Of a DNA stretch of 64,000 bases, positions 1 to 8,176 are shown one piece after another. The notes under the pieces were generated by a model. The model was not told the DNA's origin, did no database searches, and saw nothing but the letters and a program-made list of their open reading frames with translations. Position numbers and translations under genes: made by a program. Position 1 is the first letter of the stretch. Each line of letters begins with the position of its first letter. The stretch spans positions 3,596,001-3,660,000 of the forward strand of contig NZ_OX419519.1 of NCBI RefSeq assembly GCF_948472415.1. The letters run 5' to 3'. Origin of the DNA: Kitasatospora fiedleri (lineage in GTDB: Bacteria > Actinomycetota > Actinomycetes > Streptomycetales > Streptomycetaceae).

Positions 1-67
1 CTGACCGCCCGGAAGCGGTTTGATTGGTGCCGGACAGAGCCCTCAGCACCACCCCGGGAGCGCCACC

Positions 68-1258
68 ATGCACGTCACGCTGTTCCGCCAGGTCCGCCCG
101 TTCGGCGGACCAGTCACCGACCTGGTCGCCGTGGACGGCGTCCTGGCGGCCGGGCCGCCCGCGGGCGCCCGCCCGGTCGTGGTGGAGGGCGGTGGCCGGA
201 TCGCGCTGCCGACCCTGGTGGACGCCCACCTGCACCCGGACAAGACCGGCTGGGGCGAGCCCTGGTACAGCCGCCGCCCGGCGCACGGCCTGCCGGAGTA
301 CGTGGCCGGCGACGTCGAGCTGGCCGCGCACCAGCGGTCCCCGGTCGGCGTGCGCGCGCACCGCCTGCTCGCCCACGCGGTGACCCGCGGCACCCGCGCC
401 GTGCGCGCGCACGTGGACGTCGCCCCCGCGTACGGCCTGGCCGGGGCGACCGGCCTGCGCGAGGCCGCCGAGCGGCTGGCCGGGAAGCTGGACGTGCAGT
501 CGGTGGCGTTCCCGCAGCACGGCGTGGTGCGCACCCCGGGCACGGCGGAGCTGCTGACCGCCGCGGCCCGCGAGCGCCTGGTGGACGCGGTCGGCGGCAT
601 CGACCCGGCCGGGTTCGACGGCGGCGGCGCGGACGGCCGCGAGCAGTTCGACCTGCTGTTCGGCCTGGCCGAGCGGTACGGCGTGCTGCTGGACGTGCAC
701 CTGCACGACCTCGGGGCCACCGGCCTGGGCCCGCTGCGCGCGCTCGCCGCCCGGACGGTCGCCGCCGGGCTGCGCGGCCGGGTGACGGCCAGCCACGCGT
801 TCTGCCTGTCGGAGCTGTCCGCCGCCGAACTCGACCGCACCGCCGACCTGTTGGCGGACGCCGGGATCGCGCTGACCACGGTCGCCCCGTCCGCGCACCA
901 GGTGCTGCCGTTCCGCGCGCTGCGCTCGCGCGGGGTGCGGGTCGGCCTCGGCTCGGACGGCGTCCGGGACTCCTGGAGCCCGTACGGCAACGCCGACATG
1001 CTGCACCGGGCGCACCTGCTGGGCTGGACCACCGACGCCCGCACCGACCGGGAGCTGACCGACTGCCTGGAGCTGGCCGCGCACGGCGGCGCCGAGCTGC
1101 TGGGCCTGCCCAGGGCCGACCTGGCGCCCGGTTCCCCCGCCGACTTCCTGCTGGTGGACGGCGAGTGCGTCCCGCAGGTGGTGGTCGACCTGCCGCCGCG
1201 CGAGCTGGTGGTGAAGGCCGGCCGGGTGGTCGCCGAGCACGGCGCGCTGGTCGCCTGA
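68..1258 (+). CDS. Amidohydrolase, cytosine-deaminase-like
   Basis: Predicted cytosolic metal-dependent deaminase/hydrolase of the amidohydrolase superfamily (396 aa). Visible metal and active-site motifs, in order: VDAHLHPDKT near the N-terminus (HxH metal ligands), DVHLHDLG in the middle, SHAFCL, and GSDGVRDSWSPYG with the catalytic Asp. This order matches CodA-type deaminases. The ATG at 68 is chosen because GGGAG lies 7 bases upstream and the beta-sandwich start (VTLFRQVRP) follows directly. A second, related amidohydrolase lies at 2987-4207 beyond a permease, so the two are probably paralogues in one nitrogen-compound salvage module. The exact substrate (cytosine, creatinine, triazine-like or other N-heterocycle) cannot be read from sequence. 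Confidence 0.85.
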   Translation: MHVTLFRQVRPFGGPVTDLVAVDGVLAAGPPAGARPVVVEGGGRIALPTLVDAHLHPDKTGWGEPWYSRRPAHGLPEYVAGDVELAAHQRSPVGVRAHRLLAHAVTRGTRAVRAHVDVAPAYGLAGATGLREAAERLAGKLDVQSVAFPQHGVVRTPGTAELLTAAARERLVDAVGGIDPAGFDGGGADGREQFDLLFGLAERYGVLLDVHLHDLGATGLGPLRALAARTVAAGLRGRVTASHAFCLSELSAAELDRTADLLADAGIALTTVAPSAHQVLPFRALRSRGVRVGLGSDGVRDSWSPYGNADMLHRAHLLGWTTDARTDRELTDCLELAAHGGAELLGLPRADLAPGSPADFLLVDGECVPQVVVDLPPRELVVKAGRVVAEHGALVA

Positions 1259-1271
1259 CGCCCGCCGCGAC

Positions 1272-1397
1272 GGCGGTGGCCGCCCGCCCGGGGCCGCCAC
1301 CGCCCCGCCCGGAGCCGCCGCCGGCGCAGGGGCCGCCGCCGGGACCGGAGCACGCCGCGGCGGCGGTGGCCGCCCCCGCGCCGGGGCCGCCACCGCC
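1272..1397. terminator. Two near-identical hairpins between convergent genes
   Basis: Two inverted repeats with the same 9-bp arms (GGCGGTGGC / GCCACCGCC) lie at 1272-1304 and 1362-1397, exactly 90 bp apart, in the 153-bp gap between the convergent amidohydrolase and permease. No T-run follows, as is usual for GC-rich actinobacterial terminators. They probably end both transcripts. The second looks like a duplicate of the first. Confidence 0.5.
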
Positions 1398-1411
1398 GTC
1401 CGCCGGCCCGC

Positions 1412-2917
1412 TCAGTCGCGTTCGACGTCGACCTCGGTCAGCCGGGCGAACCGCTCCGGGTCGGTGCGCCGGATTCGCCGGGCGACCAGCCAGCCGGCCG
1501 CCGCGACCACCGGCAGCGGCACCAGCAGCAGCCAGTTGACCAGCCCGGTGCGCCCGGTCAGCAGGTCGAAGTTGAACAGCGCGAGCACGCTGAGCACGGC
1601 CAGCCCGGCCGCCGCCAGCAGCGGCGCCCAGACCACCCGGAACGCGGACATCCCGCGCCGGTCGGTGCGGAAGAACGCGAACACCGCGACCGCCGCCAGC
1701 GCCTGCATCGCCATGACCCCGAGCACGCCGACGCTGTTCGACCAGAGCAGCACCACCAGGTACGGGTCGACCGCGAGCACCGCGCCCAGCCCGATCACCA
1801 GCGCGTTGAACACCGACTGCACCAGCACCGCCGTCCCCGGCGAGCCGGTCCGCGGCGAGACCCGCCCGAGCGGGCGCGGCAGCAGGCCCTCGCGGCCCAG
1901 CGCGTACAGGTAGCGGGCGGCGGCGTTGTGGAAGGCCAGCGCGGAGGCGAACGCCGAGACGATGATCAGCACGTGCATGGTGTCCGACAGCCAGAGGCCG
2001 ACGAAGCGCTCGGCGGCCCGGAAGGTCAGGTCGGGGCCGCCGTCCGCGCGGGCCCGGGCGACCGCGTCGTCGGTGCCGTACGCGCCCATCACGATCCAGG
2101 TGCCCAGGGCGTAGAAGACCGCCAGGAAGCCGATCGCGACGAAGGTGGCGCGCGGCACGGTGCGGGCCGGGTCGCGGGCCTCCTCGGCGTAGATCGCGGT
2201 CGCCTCGAAGCCGGTGAAGGCGCCGATCACCAGCACGAACATGCCCGCCACCCCGGCCTGGGTGAGCAGCGACGGGTCGAAGGAGACCGGGTCGAGCGCG
2301 GCCGTCCCCCGGTCGGCCAGCACCCCGCCCTCCATCAGCAGCAGCGACAGCACCTCCAGCACCAGCGCCACGCCCAGCACCTTCGCCGACAGCGTGACCT
2401 TCAGCCAGCCGAGCACGCCGACCACCAGCACGCACGCCCCGGACAGCAGCCACCACGGCACGTGCGCGCCGGTCCGCTGTTCGAGGTGCCCGGCCGCGAA
2501 GTAGCCGAACGCGGCGGCCACGCCCGGGGTGATCAGGTTGTAGCTGACCACCGCCACGTAGGCGGTGACCACGCCGAGGGTGCGCCCCAGCCCGCGCGCC
2601 ACGTACGCGTAGAACGCGCCCGCGTTGCGCACGTACCGGCTCATCGCGGTGAACCCGGCGGCGAACAGCACCAGCAGCGCGCCCGAGATCAGGTACGCGG
2701 CCGGCGCGGACGCCCCGCCCACCCCGATCGCGAACGGGGCGATCCCGGCCAGCACGGTCAGCGGCGCGGCGGCGGCGACCACGAAGAACACCAGGTCGGT
2801 GGTGCCGATCAGGCCCTTGGCCAACCGGCCGGACGGGTCGGGCGGGCCGGAGGAGCCGGGCGGTCCGGGCGGCTCGGCCGGGGCGGACGCCCGGGCGGCG
2901 GAGGAGCTGAGTGTCAT
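1412..2917 (-). CDS. APC-superfamily amino acid / nitrogen-compound permease
   Basis: Integral membrane transporter of 501 aa with about 12 hydrophobic segments and a short Pro/Gly/Ser-rich cytoplasmic N-terminus. The first helix carries the APC signature region (LIGTTDLVFFVVAAAAPLTV) and a later loop reads FTGFEATAIYAEEARDP, typical of amino-acid/polyamine/organocation permeases. The ATG is preceded by GGAAGG at about 10 bases. It lies 69 bp downstream of, and in the same orientation as, the amidohydrolase at 2987-4207, so the two probably form an operon in which the permease imports the hydrolase substrate. Confidence is high for the family, low for substrate. Confidence 0.85.
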   Translation of the reverse strand: MTLSSSAARASAPAEPPGPPGSSGPPDPSGRLAKGLIGTTDLVFFVVAAAAPLTVLAGIAPFAIGVGGASAPAAYLISGALLVLFAAGFTAMSRYVRNAGAFYAYVARGLGRTLGVVTAYVAVVSYNLITPGVAAAFGYFAAGHLEQRTGAHVPWWLLSGACVLVVGVLGWLKVTLSAKVLGVALVLEVLSLLLMEGGVLADRGTAALDPVSFDPSLLTQAGVAGMFVLVIGAFTGFEATAIYAEEARDPARTVPRATFVAIGFLAVFYALGTWIVMGAYGTDDAVARARADGGPDLTFRAAERFVGLWLSDTMHVLIIVSAFASALAFHNAAARYLYALGREGLLPRPLGRVSPRTGSPGTAVLVQSVFNALVIGLGAVLAVDPYLVVLLWSNSVGVLGVMAMQALAAVAVFAFFRTDRRGMSAFRVVWAPLLAAAGLAVLSVLALFNFDLLTGRTGLVNWLLLVPLPVVAAAGWLVARRIRRTDPERFARLTEVDVERD

Positions 2918-2986
2918 GGTGGGGGTTCCTTCCGGGATGCTGCGCAGGTGCGTGGGGGGTGACCGCGGCGTGAGGGGGTGGCCGCG

Positions 2987-4207
2987 CTACTGCGAGGGGC
3001 CGCCGAGGCGGTCCAGGACGGTGCGGCCGCGGTGCAGCACCAGCAGCCGTTCGGGGTGCGCGGCGACGGCCTCGGGCACCGAGCCCGCGGCGACGGCCAC
3101 CAGGTTCGCGGGCCGCCCGGCGGCGATCCCGTACTCCGCGACGCCCAGCGCCCGGGCGGCGTGGCCGGTGGCGAACTCCGCCGCCAGCGCGAGGTCCTGA
3201 TCGGTCATCAGCTCGCCCTGGAGCCCGATGACCGTGGTCCGCTCCAGCATGTCGCCGGTGCCGTACGGCCACCACGCGTCGCGGATGTTGTCGGAGCCGG
3301 CGAACACCAGCACGCCCAGTTCGTGCAGCAGCTTCACCGGCGGCATGCTCCGGGCCGGGCCGTTGGTCATCACCGCCACCCCGGCCGCCGCCAGCGCCCC
3401 GGCGGTCCGGGCCAGCTCGGGCCCGGCCAGCTGCCCCAGGCAGTACGCGTGGCTGACCGCGACCTTCCCGCCCAGGCCCAGCGCCGCCGTCCGGTCGGCG
3501 ATCGCCCGCAGCTGCGCCGCGCCGGCCCCGCCGCCGTCGTGCAGGTGGATGTCGACGCCCGCGCCGTGCCGCTCGGCCAGGTCGAACACCACGTCCAGCT
3601 GGCCGTCCGCGTCCCGGTCGAAGCCGAACGGGTCCAGCCCGCCGATCAGTTCGGCGCCCTCCCGCAGCGCCGCGTCCAGCAGCCGCGCCACCCCGGGCTC
3701 GGCCACCACGCCGCTCTGCGGGAACGCCACCAGCTGCACGTCGATCAGCTCCCGGACCCGTTCGCGGGCCTCCAGCACCGCGTGCAGGTGGTCCAGCCCG
3801 GTGTCCGGGTCGACGTCCACGTGCGAGCGGACGAAGCCGGTGCCGAGCGCGGCCATCCGGCGGGCCAGTGCCTCCGCCCGGTCGGCCACCGGCGTCCGCC
3901 CGGCCACCTCGCGGCGCAGCGCCCGCTCGGCGGCGATCTGCCCGCGCAGGGTGGACGTCGGGCGGTGCGGCTGCCAGGGCGCGCCGAGGAAGGTCTTGTC
4001 CAGGTGGGCGTGCCCGTCGACCAGCGCGGGCAGCAGCAGCGCCCCGTCCAGCGCGGCCTCGCCGGCCCCCGGCTCGATCCGCTCGCGCCCGGCCGGGACG
4101 GGGGTGAGCGCGGCGATCCGGCCGTCCGCGATCCGCAGGTCGGCCCGGGAGCCGTCCGGGAGGGTGGCGTCCAGCAGCAGCTGCGGCCCCGGGGGGAGGG
4201 TGGTCAC
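2987..4207 (-). CDS. Amidohydrolase, cytosine-deaminase-like (second copy)
   Basis: Predicted cytosolic amidohydrolase of 406 aa, related to the protein at 68-1258. Motifs: VDGHAHLDKTFLGAPW (first metal site), DIHLHDGGGAG, SHAYCLGQL, and GSDNIRDAWWPYGTGDM (catalytic Asp). The reading frame is open far upstream, but GTG at 4207 is chosen because AGGAG sits 7 bases before it and the protein then begins with the usual beta-sandwich (LLLDATLPDG, LRIADGRI). It is first in a likely two-gene operon with the permease and is divergent from the GntR regulator, whose probable operator lies between them. Compound identity is unknown. Confidence 0.85.
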   Translation of the reverse strand: MTTLPPGPQLLLDATLPDGSRADLRIADGRIAALTPVPAGRERIEPGAGEAALDGALLLPALVDGHAHLDKTFLGAPWQPHRPTSTLRGQIAAERALRREVAGRTPVADRAEALARRMAALGTGFVRSHVDVDPDTGLDHLHAVLEARERVRELIDVQLVAFPQSGVVAEPGVARLLDAALREGAELIGGLDPFGFDRDADGQLDVVFDLAERHGAGVDIHLHDGGGAGAAQLRAIADRTAALGLGGKVAVSHAYCLGQLAGPELARTAGALAAAGVAVMTNGPARSMPPVKLLHELGVLVFAGSDNIRDAWWPYGTGDMLERTTVIGLQGELMTDQDLALAAEFATGHAARALGVAEYGIAAGRPANLVAVAAGSVPEAVAAHPERLLVLHRGRTVLDRLGGPSQ

Positions 4208-4251
4208 GGGCAGGCTCCTGGGCTCGTCGGGGGCGGTGAGCGGCCAAGCTA

Positions 4252-4272
4252 TCTGGTATACCGAATACCAGA
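4252..4272. promoter_or_regulatory. Palindromic operator for the divergent GntR/FadR regulator
   Basis: Perfect inverted repeat TCTGGTAT-ACCGA-ATACCAGA in the 144-bp gap between the amidohydrolase/permease operon and the regulator. It embeds GGTATACC, resembling the TGGTATACCA-type sites of FCD-domain GntR proteins. Two further GATCTGG half-sites at 4292 and 4302 lie one helical turn apart, close to the regulator start. The arrangement suggests autorepression plus control of the catabolic operon. Confidence 0.7.
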
Positions 4273-4351
4273 CAAGAGGGGAGCCGGAACCGATCTGGAA
4301 TGATCTGGTCCACTGCCCGCTCCGTCCGCCCGCTTCCGCCTGGAGCCCCCG

Positions 4352-5008
4352 ATGACCGACACCCTCGGCGACGCCCACCAGTCGCTGGCGGACCTCGTCT
4401 ACGTCCAGCTGCGCGAGCGGATCATCGAGGGCGAGTACCCCGCCGGGCAGCGCCTGGTCGAGCGCGAACTCGCCGACGGCATGGGCGTTTCGCGGATACC
4501 GGTCCGCGAGGCCATGCAGCGCCTCGAACGCGAGGGCTTCCTCACCGTCCAGGCCCGCCGCGGCGCCGTCGTCGCCGACTTCGGCCCCGCCGAGGCCGAG
4601 CACTTCTTCGCCGTCCGCGAGTCCCTCGAAGCCCTCGCCGCCAGCCTCGCCGCCCGGCACGCCACCCCCGCCGGCATCCGCGGCCTCGAACGCGTCCTGG
4701 CCCGCACCCGCAAGGCCGCCGCGGCCGGCCGGCTGCGCGAGACGGTCAGCCTGAACGCCGACTTCCACCGCGAGATCGTCGAACTCTCCGGCAACCCGCT
4801 GCTGCGCGACATGATGGCCCCGCTCGACGGCCGGCTGCGCCGCCTGTTCCGGCTCACCTCCGACGTCGAGACCAGCCTCCCGATGTGCACCGAGCACCAG
4901 CAGCTGCTCGACGCCATCAAGGCCCGCGACCCGGAGACCGCCGCCGCCCTCGCCCGCCACCACGTCGCCGGCACCCGCGCCTTCGCCCGCCAGGCCCTCG
5001 GCGGGTAG
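4352..5008 (+). CDS. GntR-family transcriptional regulator, FadR/FCD subgroup
   Basis: Ligand-responsive repressor of 218 aa. Residues about 10-75 form the winged helix-turn-helix (VYVQLRERIIEGEYPAGQRL, then GVSRIPVREAMQRLEREG). Residues about 85-215 are the all-helical FCD domain with typical metal/ligand positions in NADFHREI, EHQQLLDAI and RHHVAG. It is divergent from the amidohydrolase-permease operon and is probably its specific regulator, binding the palindrome at 4252-4272. No good Shine-Dalgarno precedes the ATG. A small organic acid or degradation product is the likely effector by family analogy. Confidence 0.88.
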   Translation: MTDTLGDAHQSLADLVYVQLRERIIEGEYPAGQRLVERELADGMGVSRIPVREAMQRLEREGFLTVQARRGAVVADFGPAEAEHFFAVRESLEALAASLAARHATPAGIRGLERVLARTRKAAAAGRLRETVSLNADFHREIVELSGNPLLRDMMAPLDGRLRRLFRLTSDVETSLPMCTEHQQLLDAIKARDPETAAALARHHVAGTRAFARQALGG

Positions 5009-5154
5009 CCCGCCGAGACGGGAAACGCCCACCCGAACTGCGCGAATGGCCGCGTAGGCCCCACCTCGGCACACCCCCTCCTCATATGATCGGAGCGACA
5101 TGCGTCATCCTTGGTGGTGAGTAGCACTGCCCAGACACCAGCAGGAGGAAGCTC

Positions 5155-5829
5155 GTGGACGACGTTCTGCGGCGCGCCGCGCTGTTCGCGGCACTCGACG
5201 ACGACCAGGCTGCCGAGCTCCGCGCTTCCATGACCGAGGTGACGCTCGCCCGCGGCGAGTCGCTGTTCCACGAGGGCGACCCGGGCGACCGGCTCTACGT
5301 CGTGGTCGAGGGCAAGGTCAAGCTGCACCGGGCCTCCCCCGACGGCCGCGAGAACATGCTCGCCGTGCTCGGCCCCTCCGAGATGATCGGCGAGCTCTCG
5401 CTCTTCGACCCGGGCCCGCGCACCGCCACCGCCACCGCCCTCACCGAGGTCAAGCTCCTCGGCCTCGGCCACGGCGACCTGCTCCCGCTGCTGCACGCCC
5501 GCCCCGAGGTCTCCATCGCCCTGCTGCGCGCCATCGCCCGCCGCCTGCGCCGCACCAACGACGTGATGTCCGACCTGGTCTTCTCCGACGTGCCCGGCCG
5601 GGTCGCCAAGGCCCTGCTCGACCTCTCCCGCCGCTTCGGCGTCCCGTCCGACGAGGGCATCCACGTCGCGCACGACCTCACCCAGGAGGAGCTCGCCCAG
5701 CTGGTCGGCGCCTCCCGCGAGACGGTCAACAAGGCGCTCGCCGACTTCGCCGGCCGCGGCTGGCTCAAGCTGGAGGCCCGCGCGGTCGTCCTGCTCGACG
5801 TCGAACGGCTCTCCCGCCGCTCGCGCTAG
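5155..5829 (+). CDS. crp: Crp/Fnr-family global regulator
   Basis: 224-aa cAMP-receptor-like protein, almost residue-for-residue what I recall for Streptomyces Crp (SCO3571), a regulator of germination, development and secondary metabolism. The N-terminal cyclic-nucleotide-binding domain includes GDPGDRLYVVVEGKVKLHR and GELSLFDPGPRTATATA (phosphate-binding cassette). The C-terminal helix-turn-helix includes LTQEELAQLVGASRETVNKAL. The GTG start is preceded by AGGAGG at optimal spacing, and a perfect TATGAT box is at 5085-5090. The gene order downstream (MBL, NUDIX, ArsA-like ATPases, wblA) supports the assignment. Confidence 0.93.
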   Translation: MDDVLRRAALFAALDDDQAAELRASMTEVTLARGESLFHEGDPGDRLYVVVEGKVKLHRASPDGRENMLAVLGPSEMIGELSLFDPGPRTATATALTEVKLLGLGHGDLLPLLHARPEVSIALLRAIARRLRRTNDVMSDLVFSDVPGRVAKALLDLSRRFGVPSDEGIHVAHDLTQEELAQLVGASRETVNKALADFAGRGWLKLEARAVVLLDVERLSRRSR

Positions 5830-5850
5830 CCTCGCGCACCCGGACGCACC

Positions 5851-5899
5851 GCGAGGCCGCGACGGACGGCAGGTTCACCTGCCCCCGTCGCGGCCTCGC
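5851..5899. terminator. Strong bidirectional hairpin after crp
   Basis: Perfect 15-bp stem (5851-5865 with 5885-5899), extended by an inner 6-bp stem GGCAGG/CCTGCC around a TTCA loop. It sits between the convergent crp and MBL genes. No T-run is present. Confidence 0.75.
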
Positions 5900-5920
5900 T
5901 CCGCGTCGGCCCCGGGTTCA

Positions 5921-5984
5921 GCGGCGCCCGCTGGACGCGGCGCCCGCTGGACGCGGCGCCCGCTGGATGCGGCGCCCGCTAGAT
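5921..5984. repeat. Four 16-bp tandem repeats at a gene end
   Basis: Four contiguous 16-bp units (GCGGCGCCCGCTGGAC and two slightly changed copies) at 5921, 5937, 5953 and 5969. The last unit contains the stop codon of the MBL hydrolase. The unit is not a multiple of three and has no spacers, so it is a plain tandem repeat, not a CRISPR. Confidence 0.9.
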
Positions 5985-6800
5985 CAGGCCCCGGTCCTCC
6001 AGGTACATGAGCTGCGCGCGCACCGACAGCTCCGCCGCGGGCCACAGCGCCGGGTCGACGTCGGCGTACACCCGGGCGACCACCTCGGCCGCCGTGCGGC
6101 AGCCGTCCTCGACCGCGGTCTCGACCTGGGCGAGCCGGGACGCCCGGTGGGCCAGGTAGTACTCGACGGCGCCCAGCGCGTCCGCGAGCACCGGGCCGTG
6201 GCCGGGCAGCACGGTGCGCACGCCGTGCTCGGCGGCCATCGCGTGCAGGCTGCGCAGCGAGTCGAGGTAGTCGCCCAAGCGCCCGTCGGGGTGGGCGACC
6301 ATCGTGGTGCCGCGGCCCAGGACGGTGTCGCCGGTGAGGATCGCGCCGTCCGCGGGCAGGTGGAAGGTCAGCGAGTCGGAGGTGTGGCCGGGGGTGGCGA
6401 CCACCCGCAGGTCGAGGCCGCCGACGTCGAGGCGCTGCCCGCCGTGCAGGCCCTCCTCGCCGAACCGCAGCGCCGGGTCGAGGGCGCGGACGGCGGTGCC
6501 GGTGAGTTCGGCGAACCGCGCGGCGCCCTCGGCGTGGTCGGGGTGGCCGTGGGTGAGCAGGGTGAGGGCGATCCGCTTGCCCTGCCGCTCGGCGGTGTCG
6601 ACGATCCGGCGCAGGTGGGTCTCGTCGAGCGGGCCGGGATCGACCACGGCGGCCAGCTCGGAGCCGGGCTCGGAGAGCAGCCAGGTGTTGGTGCCGTCCA
6701 GCGTCATCGGGGACGGGTTGGGGGCGAGCACGCACTGGGCGCGCGGGGTGGCGACCCCGCCGACGGTGTCGGCGGGGTCGCCCGGCAGCAGGCCGCTCAC
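5979..6800 (-). CDS. MBL-fold metallo-hydrolase (LACTB2-like)
   Basis: 273-aa metallo-beta-lactamase-fold hydrolase. The zinc motif THGHPDH is at about residue 83, followed by TPGHTSDS, GDTVLG and LPGHGP, the standard order of metal ligands. A C-terminal winged-helix-like segment resembles LACTB2-type proteins, some of which act on RNA. The GTG at 6800 overlaps the stop of an 18-codon upstream ORF (GTGA), which implies translational coupling. It corresponds by synteny to the MBL gene next to crp in Streptomyces. Substrate unknown. Confidence 0.85.
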   Translation of the reverse strand: MSGLLPGDPADTVGGVATPRAQCVLAPNPSPMTLDGTNTWLLSEPGSELAAVVDPGPLDETHLRRIVDTAERQGKRIALTLLTHGHPDHAEGAARFAELTGTAVRALDPALRFGEEGLHGGQRLDVGGLDLRVVATPGHTSDSLTFHLPADGAILTGDTVLGRGTTMVAHPDGRLGDYLDSLRSLHAMAAEHGVRTVLPGHGPVLADALGAVEYYLAHRASRLAQVETAVEDGCRTAAEVVARVYADVDPALWPAAELSVRAQLMYLEDRGLI

Positions 6801-6853
6801 GCGGCGTCCTCGGTGGCACGGCGGCCCGGGGCCGCCCGGTGGGGTGCGCTCAT
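6797..6853 (-). CDS. 18-aa coupling micro-ORF
   Basis: Tiny ORF (begins MSAPHRAAP). Its ATG overlaps the stop of the 63-aa gene upstream (ATGA, 6850-6853) and its stop overlaps the GTG start of the MBL gene (GTGA, 6797-6800). It therefore links translation of the two genes without a gap. It may have no product function of its own. It could be chance, but two similar relays occur elsewhere in the window. Confidence 0.4.
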   Translation of the reverse strand: MSAPHRAAPGRRATEDAA

Positions 6854-7041
6854 ACGGCGTCCCTTTCGACGAGGCCGAGCCGGCGCGACGGGAGCGGGCG
6901 GTGCAGGGCCCGTCCGGGCAGGTCGCGGGTCAGCAGGCGGGCGGTCTCCGCGGGTGCGCTGCCGTCGCAGGCGGCGGCCCGGGGGGTGACGGTGCGGACG
7001 GGGGTGGCCGAGGTCCGGCGAGCCACGTCGTTGTGGGCCAT
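6850..7041 (-). CDS. Small hypothetical protein (63 aa)
   Basis: Short ORF with a strong AAGGAG Shine-Dalgarno 6 bases before the ATG, which is the main evidence that it is translated. The protein is basic, Arg/Ala/Thr-rich, with no transmembrane segment or known motif. It lies between the NUDIX gene (120 bp upstream) and the MBL gene and is linked to the latter through overlapping stops and starts, so it probably belongs to the same operon. Function unknown. Confidence 0.55.
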   Translation of the reverse strand: MAHNDVARRTSATPVRTVTPRAAACDGSAPAETARLLTRDLPGRALHRPLPSRRLGLVERDAV

Positions 7042-7162
7042 CGGAGTCTCCTTCCGAGGTCGGAGCAGTCGGTGCGGTTGCTGGTCGACGGTACGGGCCG
7101 ACGCGCGGACGGCCCGGAAGCGGTCCTCCCGGCGGGGCCGGTGATCGCTCCGGGGAAGGTTC

Positions 7163-8005
7163 TCACGCCGGGAACACGCCGTCGATAGTCAGCTCGTCAT
7201 ACCCGTCCCAGCGCACCGTCATGCGGTCCCCGACCACCTCCGCCCGGCCCAGCACCCGCTCCACCCGCCGCCCCGCCGCCACCGCCGTCGCCTCGGCCGC
7301 GGTGCGCAGCGGCAGCAGCTCGCGCAGCACCGTGACGGTCGGCGGCAGCATGCCGAACTCGCCCGCCTCGAACCCGGCCACCGCCTCGGCGGGGGTCAGC
7401 CAGGCGACCCGGTCGGCCTCGCCGACGGTGTCCGCGGCGGCCTGCCCGGGCGGCAGCGCGGCGACGAAGAACCAGGCGTCGAAGCGGCGCTCCTCGAACT
7501 CCGGGGTCACCCAGCGCGCCCAGGGCGCCAGCAGGTCGCTGCGCAGCACCAGCCGGTGCGCGGTCAGGAACTCGGCCAGCGAGACCTCGTGCCGCTCCAG
7601 CGCGGCCCGCTCGGCCGCCCAGTCCCGGGGCTCGACCAGCGTCCGCCCGTCCGGCCCGGCCAGCAGCACCCCGGCCTCCTCGAAGGTCTCCCGGACGGCC
7701 GCGCACAGCACCGCGCAGGCGGTCGGCCCGTCCACCCCGAGCCGCTCGGCCCACCGCTCGACGGACGGCCCGGCCCACGGCGGGCGCACCTCCCGGTCGC
7801 GCGGGTCGACCCCGCCGCCCGGGTAGGCGTACATCCCGCCGGCGAAGGCCATGGTGGCCCGCCGCCGCAGCAGGTACGCCTCCGGCCCGGCCGGGCCCTC
7901 GCGCAGCAGCACTACGGTGGCGGCGGCCCGGGCCGGGACGGGGGTGAGCTCCCCGGCGGCCAGGGCGCGGATTCGGGCGGGCCAGGACGGCGGCATCTCC
8001 AGCAT
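7163..8005 (-). CDS. NUDIX hydrolase with split Nudix box
   Basis: 280-aa NUDIX-fold hydrolase. The fold begins with RAAATVVLLREG and AYPGGGVDP; the catalytic helix is AAVRETFEEAGVLL, giving the REUxEExGU half of the Nudix box. About 45 residues separate the first Gly motif from this helix, as in NUDT19/RP2p-type enzymes, so the box is split by an insertion. Probable substrates are nucleoside-diphosphate or acyl-CoA derivatives; not determinable here. ATG at 8005 is chosen; ATG at 7996 and GTG at 8011 are alternatives and none has a clear Shine-Dalgarno. Synteny with the NUDIX gene near Streptomyces crp supports it. Confidence 0.85.
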   Translation of the reverse strand: MLEMPPSWPARIRALAAGELTPVPARAAATVVLLREGPAGPEAYLLRRRATMAFAGGMYAYPGGGVDPRDREVRPPWAGPSVERWAERLGVDGPTACAVLCAAVRETFEEAGVLLAGPDGRTLVEPRDWAAERAALERHEVSLAEFLTAHRLVLRSDLLAPWARWVTPEFEERRFDAWFFVAALPPGQAAADTVGEADRVAWLTPAEAVAGFEAGEFGMLPPTVTVLRELLPLRTAAEATAVAAGRRVERVLGRAEVVGDRMTVRWDGYDELTIDGVFPA

Positions 8006-8129
8006 GTTCACGGATGTTAACCGCCGCCGCCCCGCCCCGGAACAACCCGCCGCCGCCCGACGGCCGGGCGCCCGGCACCTCGCCGCCCAGGTGCCCGGCG
8101 TCCGGCGCCCCCGCCGCCCGGCACGCGAA

Positions 8130-8161
8130 GGGCCCGCCACCGCGGAAGCGGTGACGGGCCC
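8130..8161. terminator. Hairpin terminator
   Basis: 14-bp stem with one mismatch (8130-8143 with 8148-8161) and a GGAA loop, directly downstream of the RidA stop codon on the minus strand and upstream of the NUDIX gene. Confidence 0.7.
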
Positions 8162-8176
8162 CGGCCCGCGCCCGGA

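Noticed and set aside
114..4313. A 1399-codon open frame on the minus strand across the first 4.2 kb
   Set aside because: It is antisense or out of frame to three well-supported genes, is Arg/Ala/Pro-rich with no domain, and results from the scarcity of stop codons in GC-rich DNA.
5921..5984. A CRISPR array
   Set aside because: Units are contiguous 16-bp repeats without spacers and there are no cas genes.
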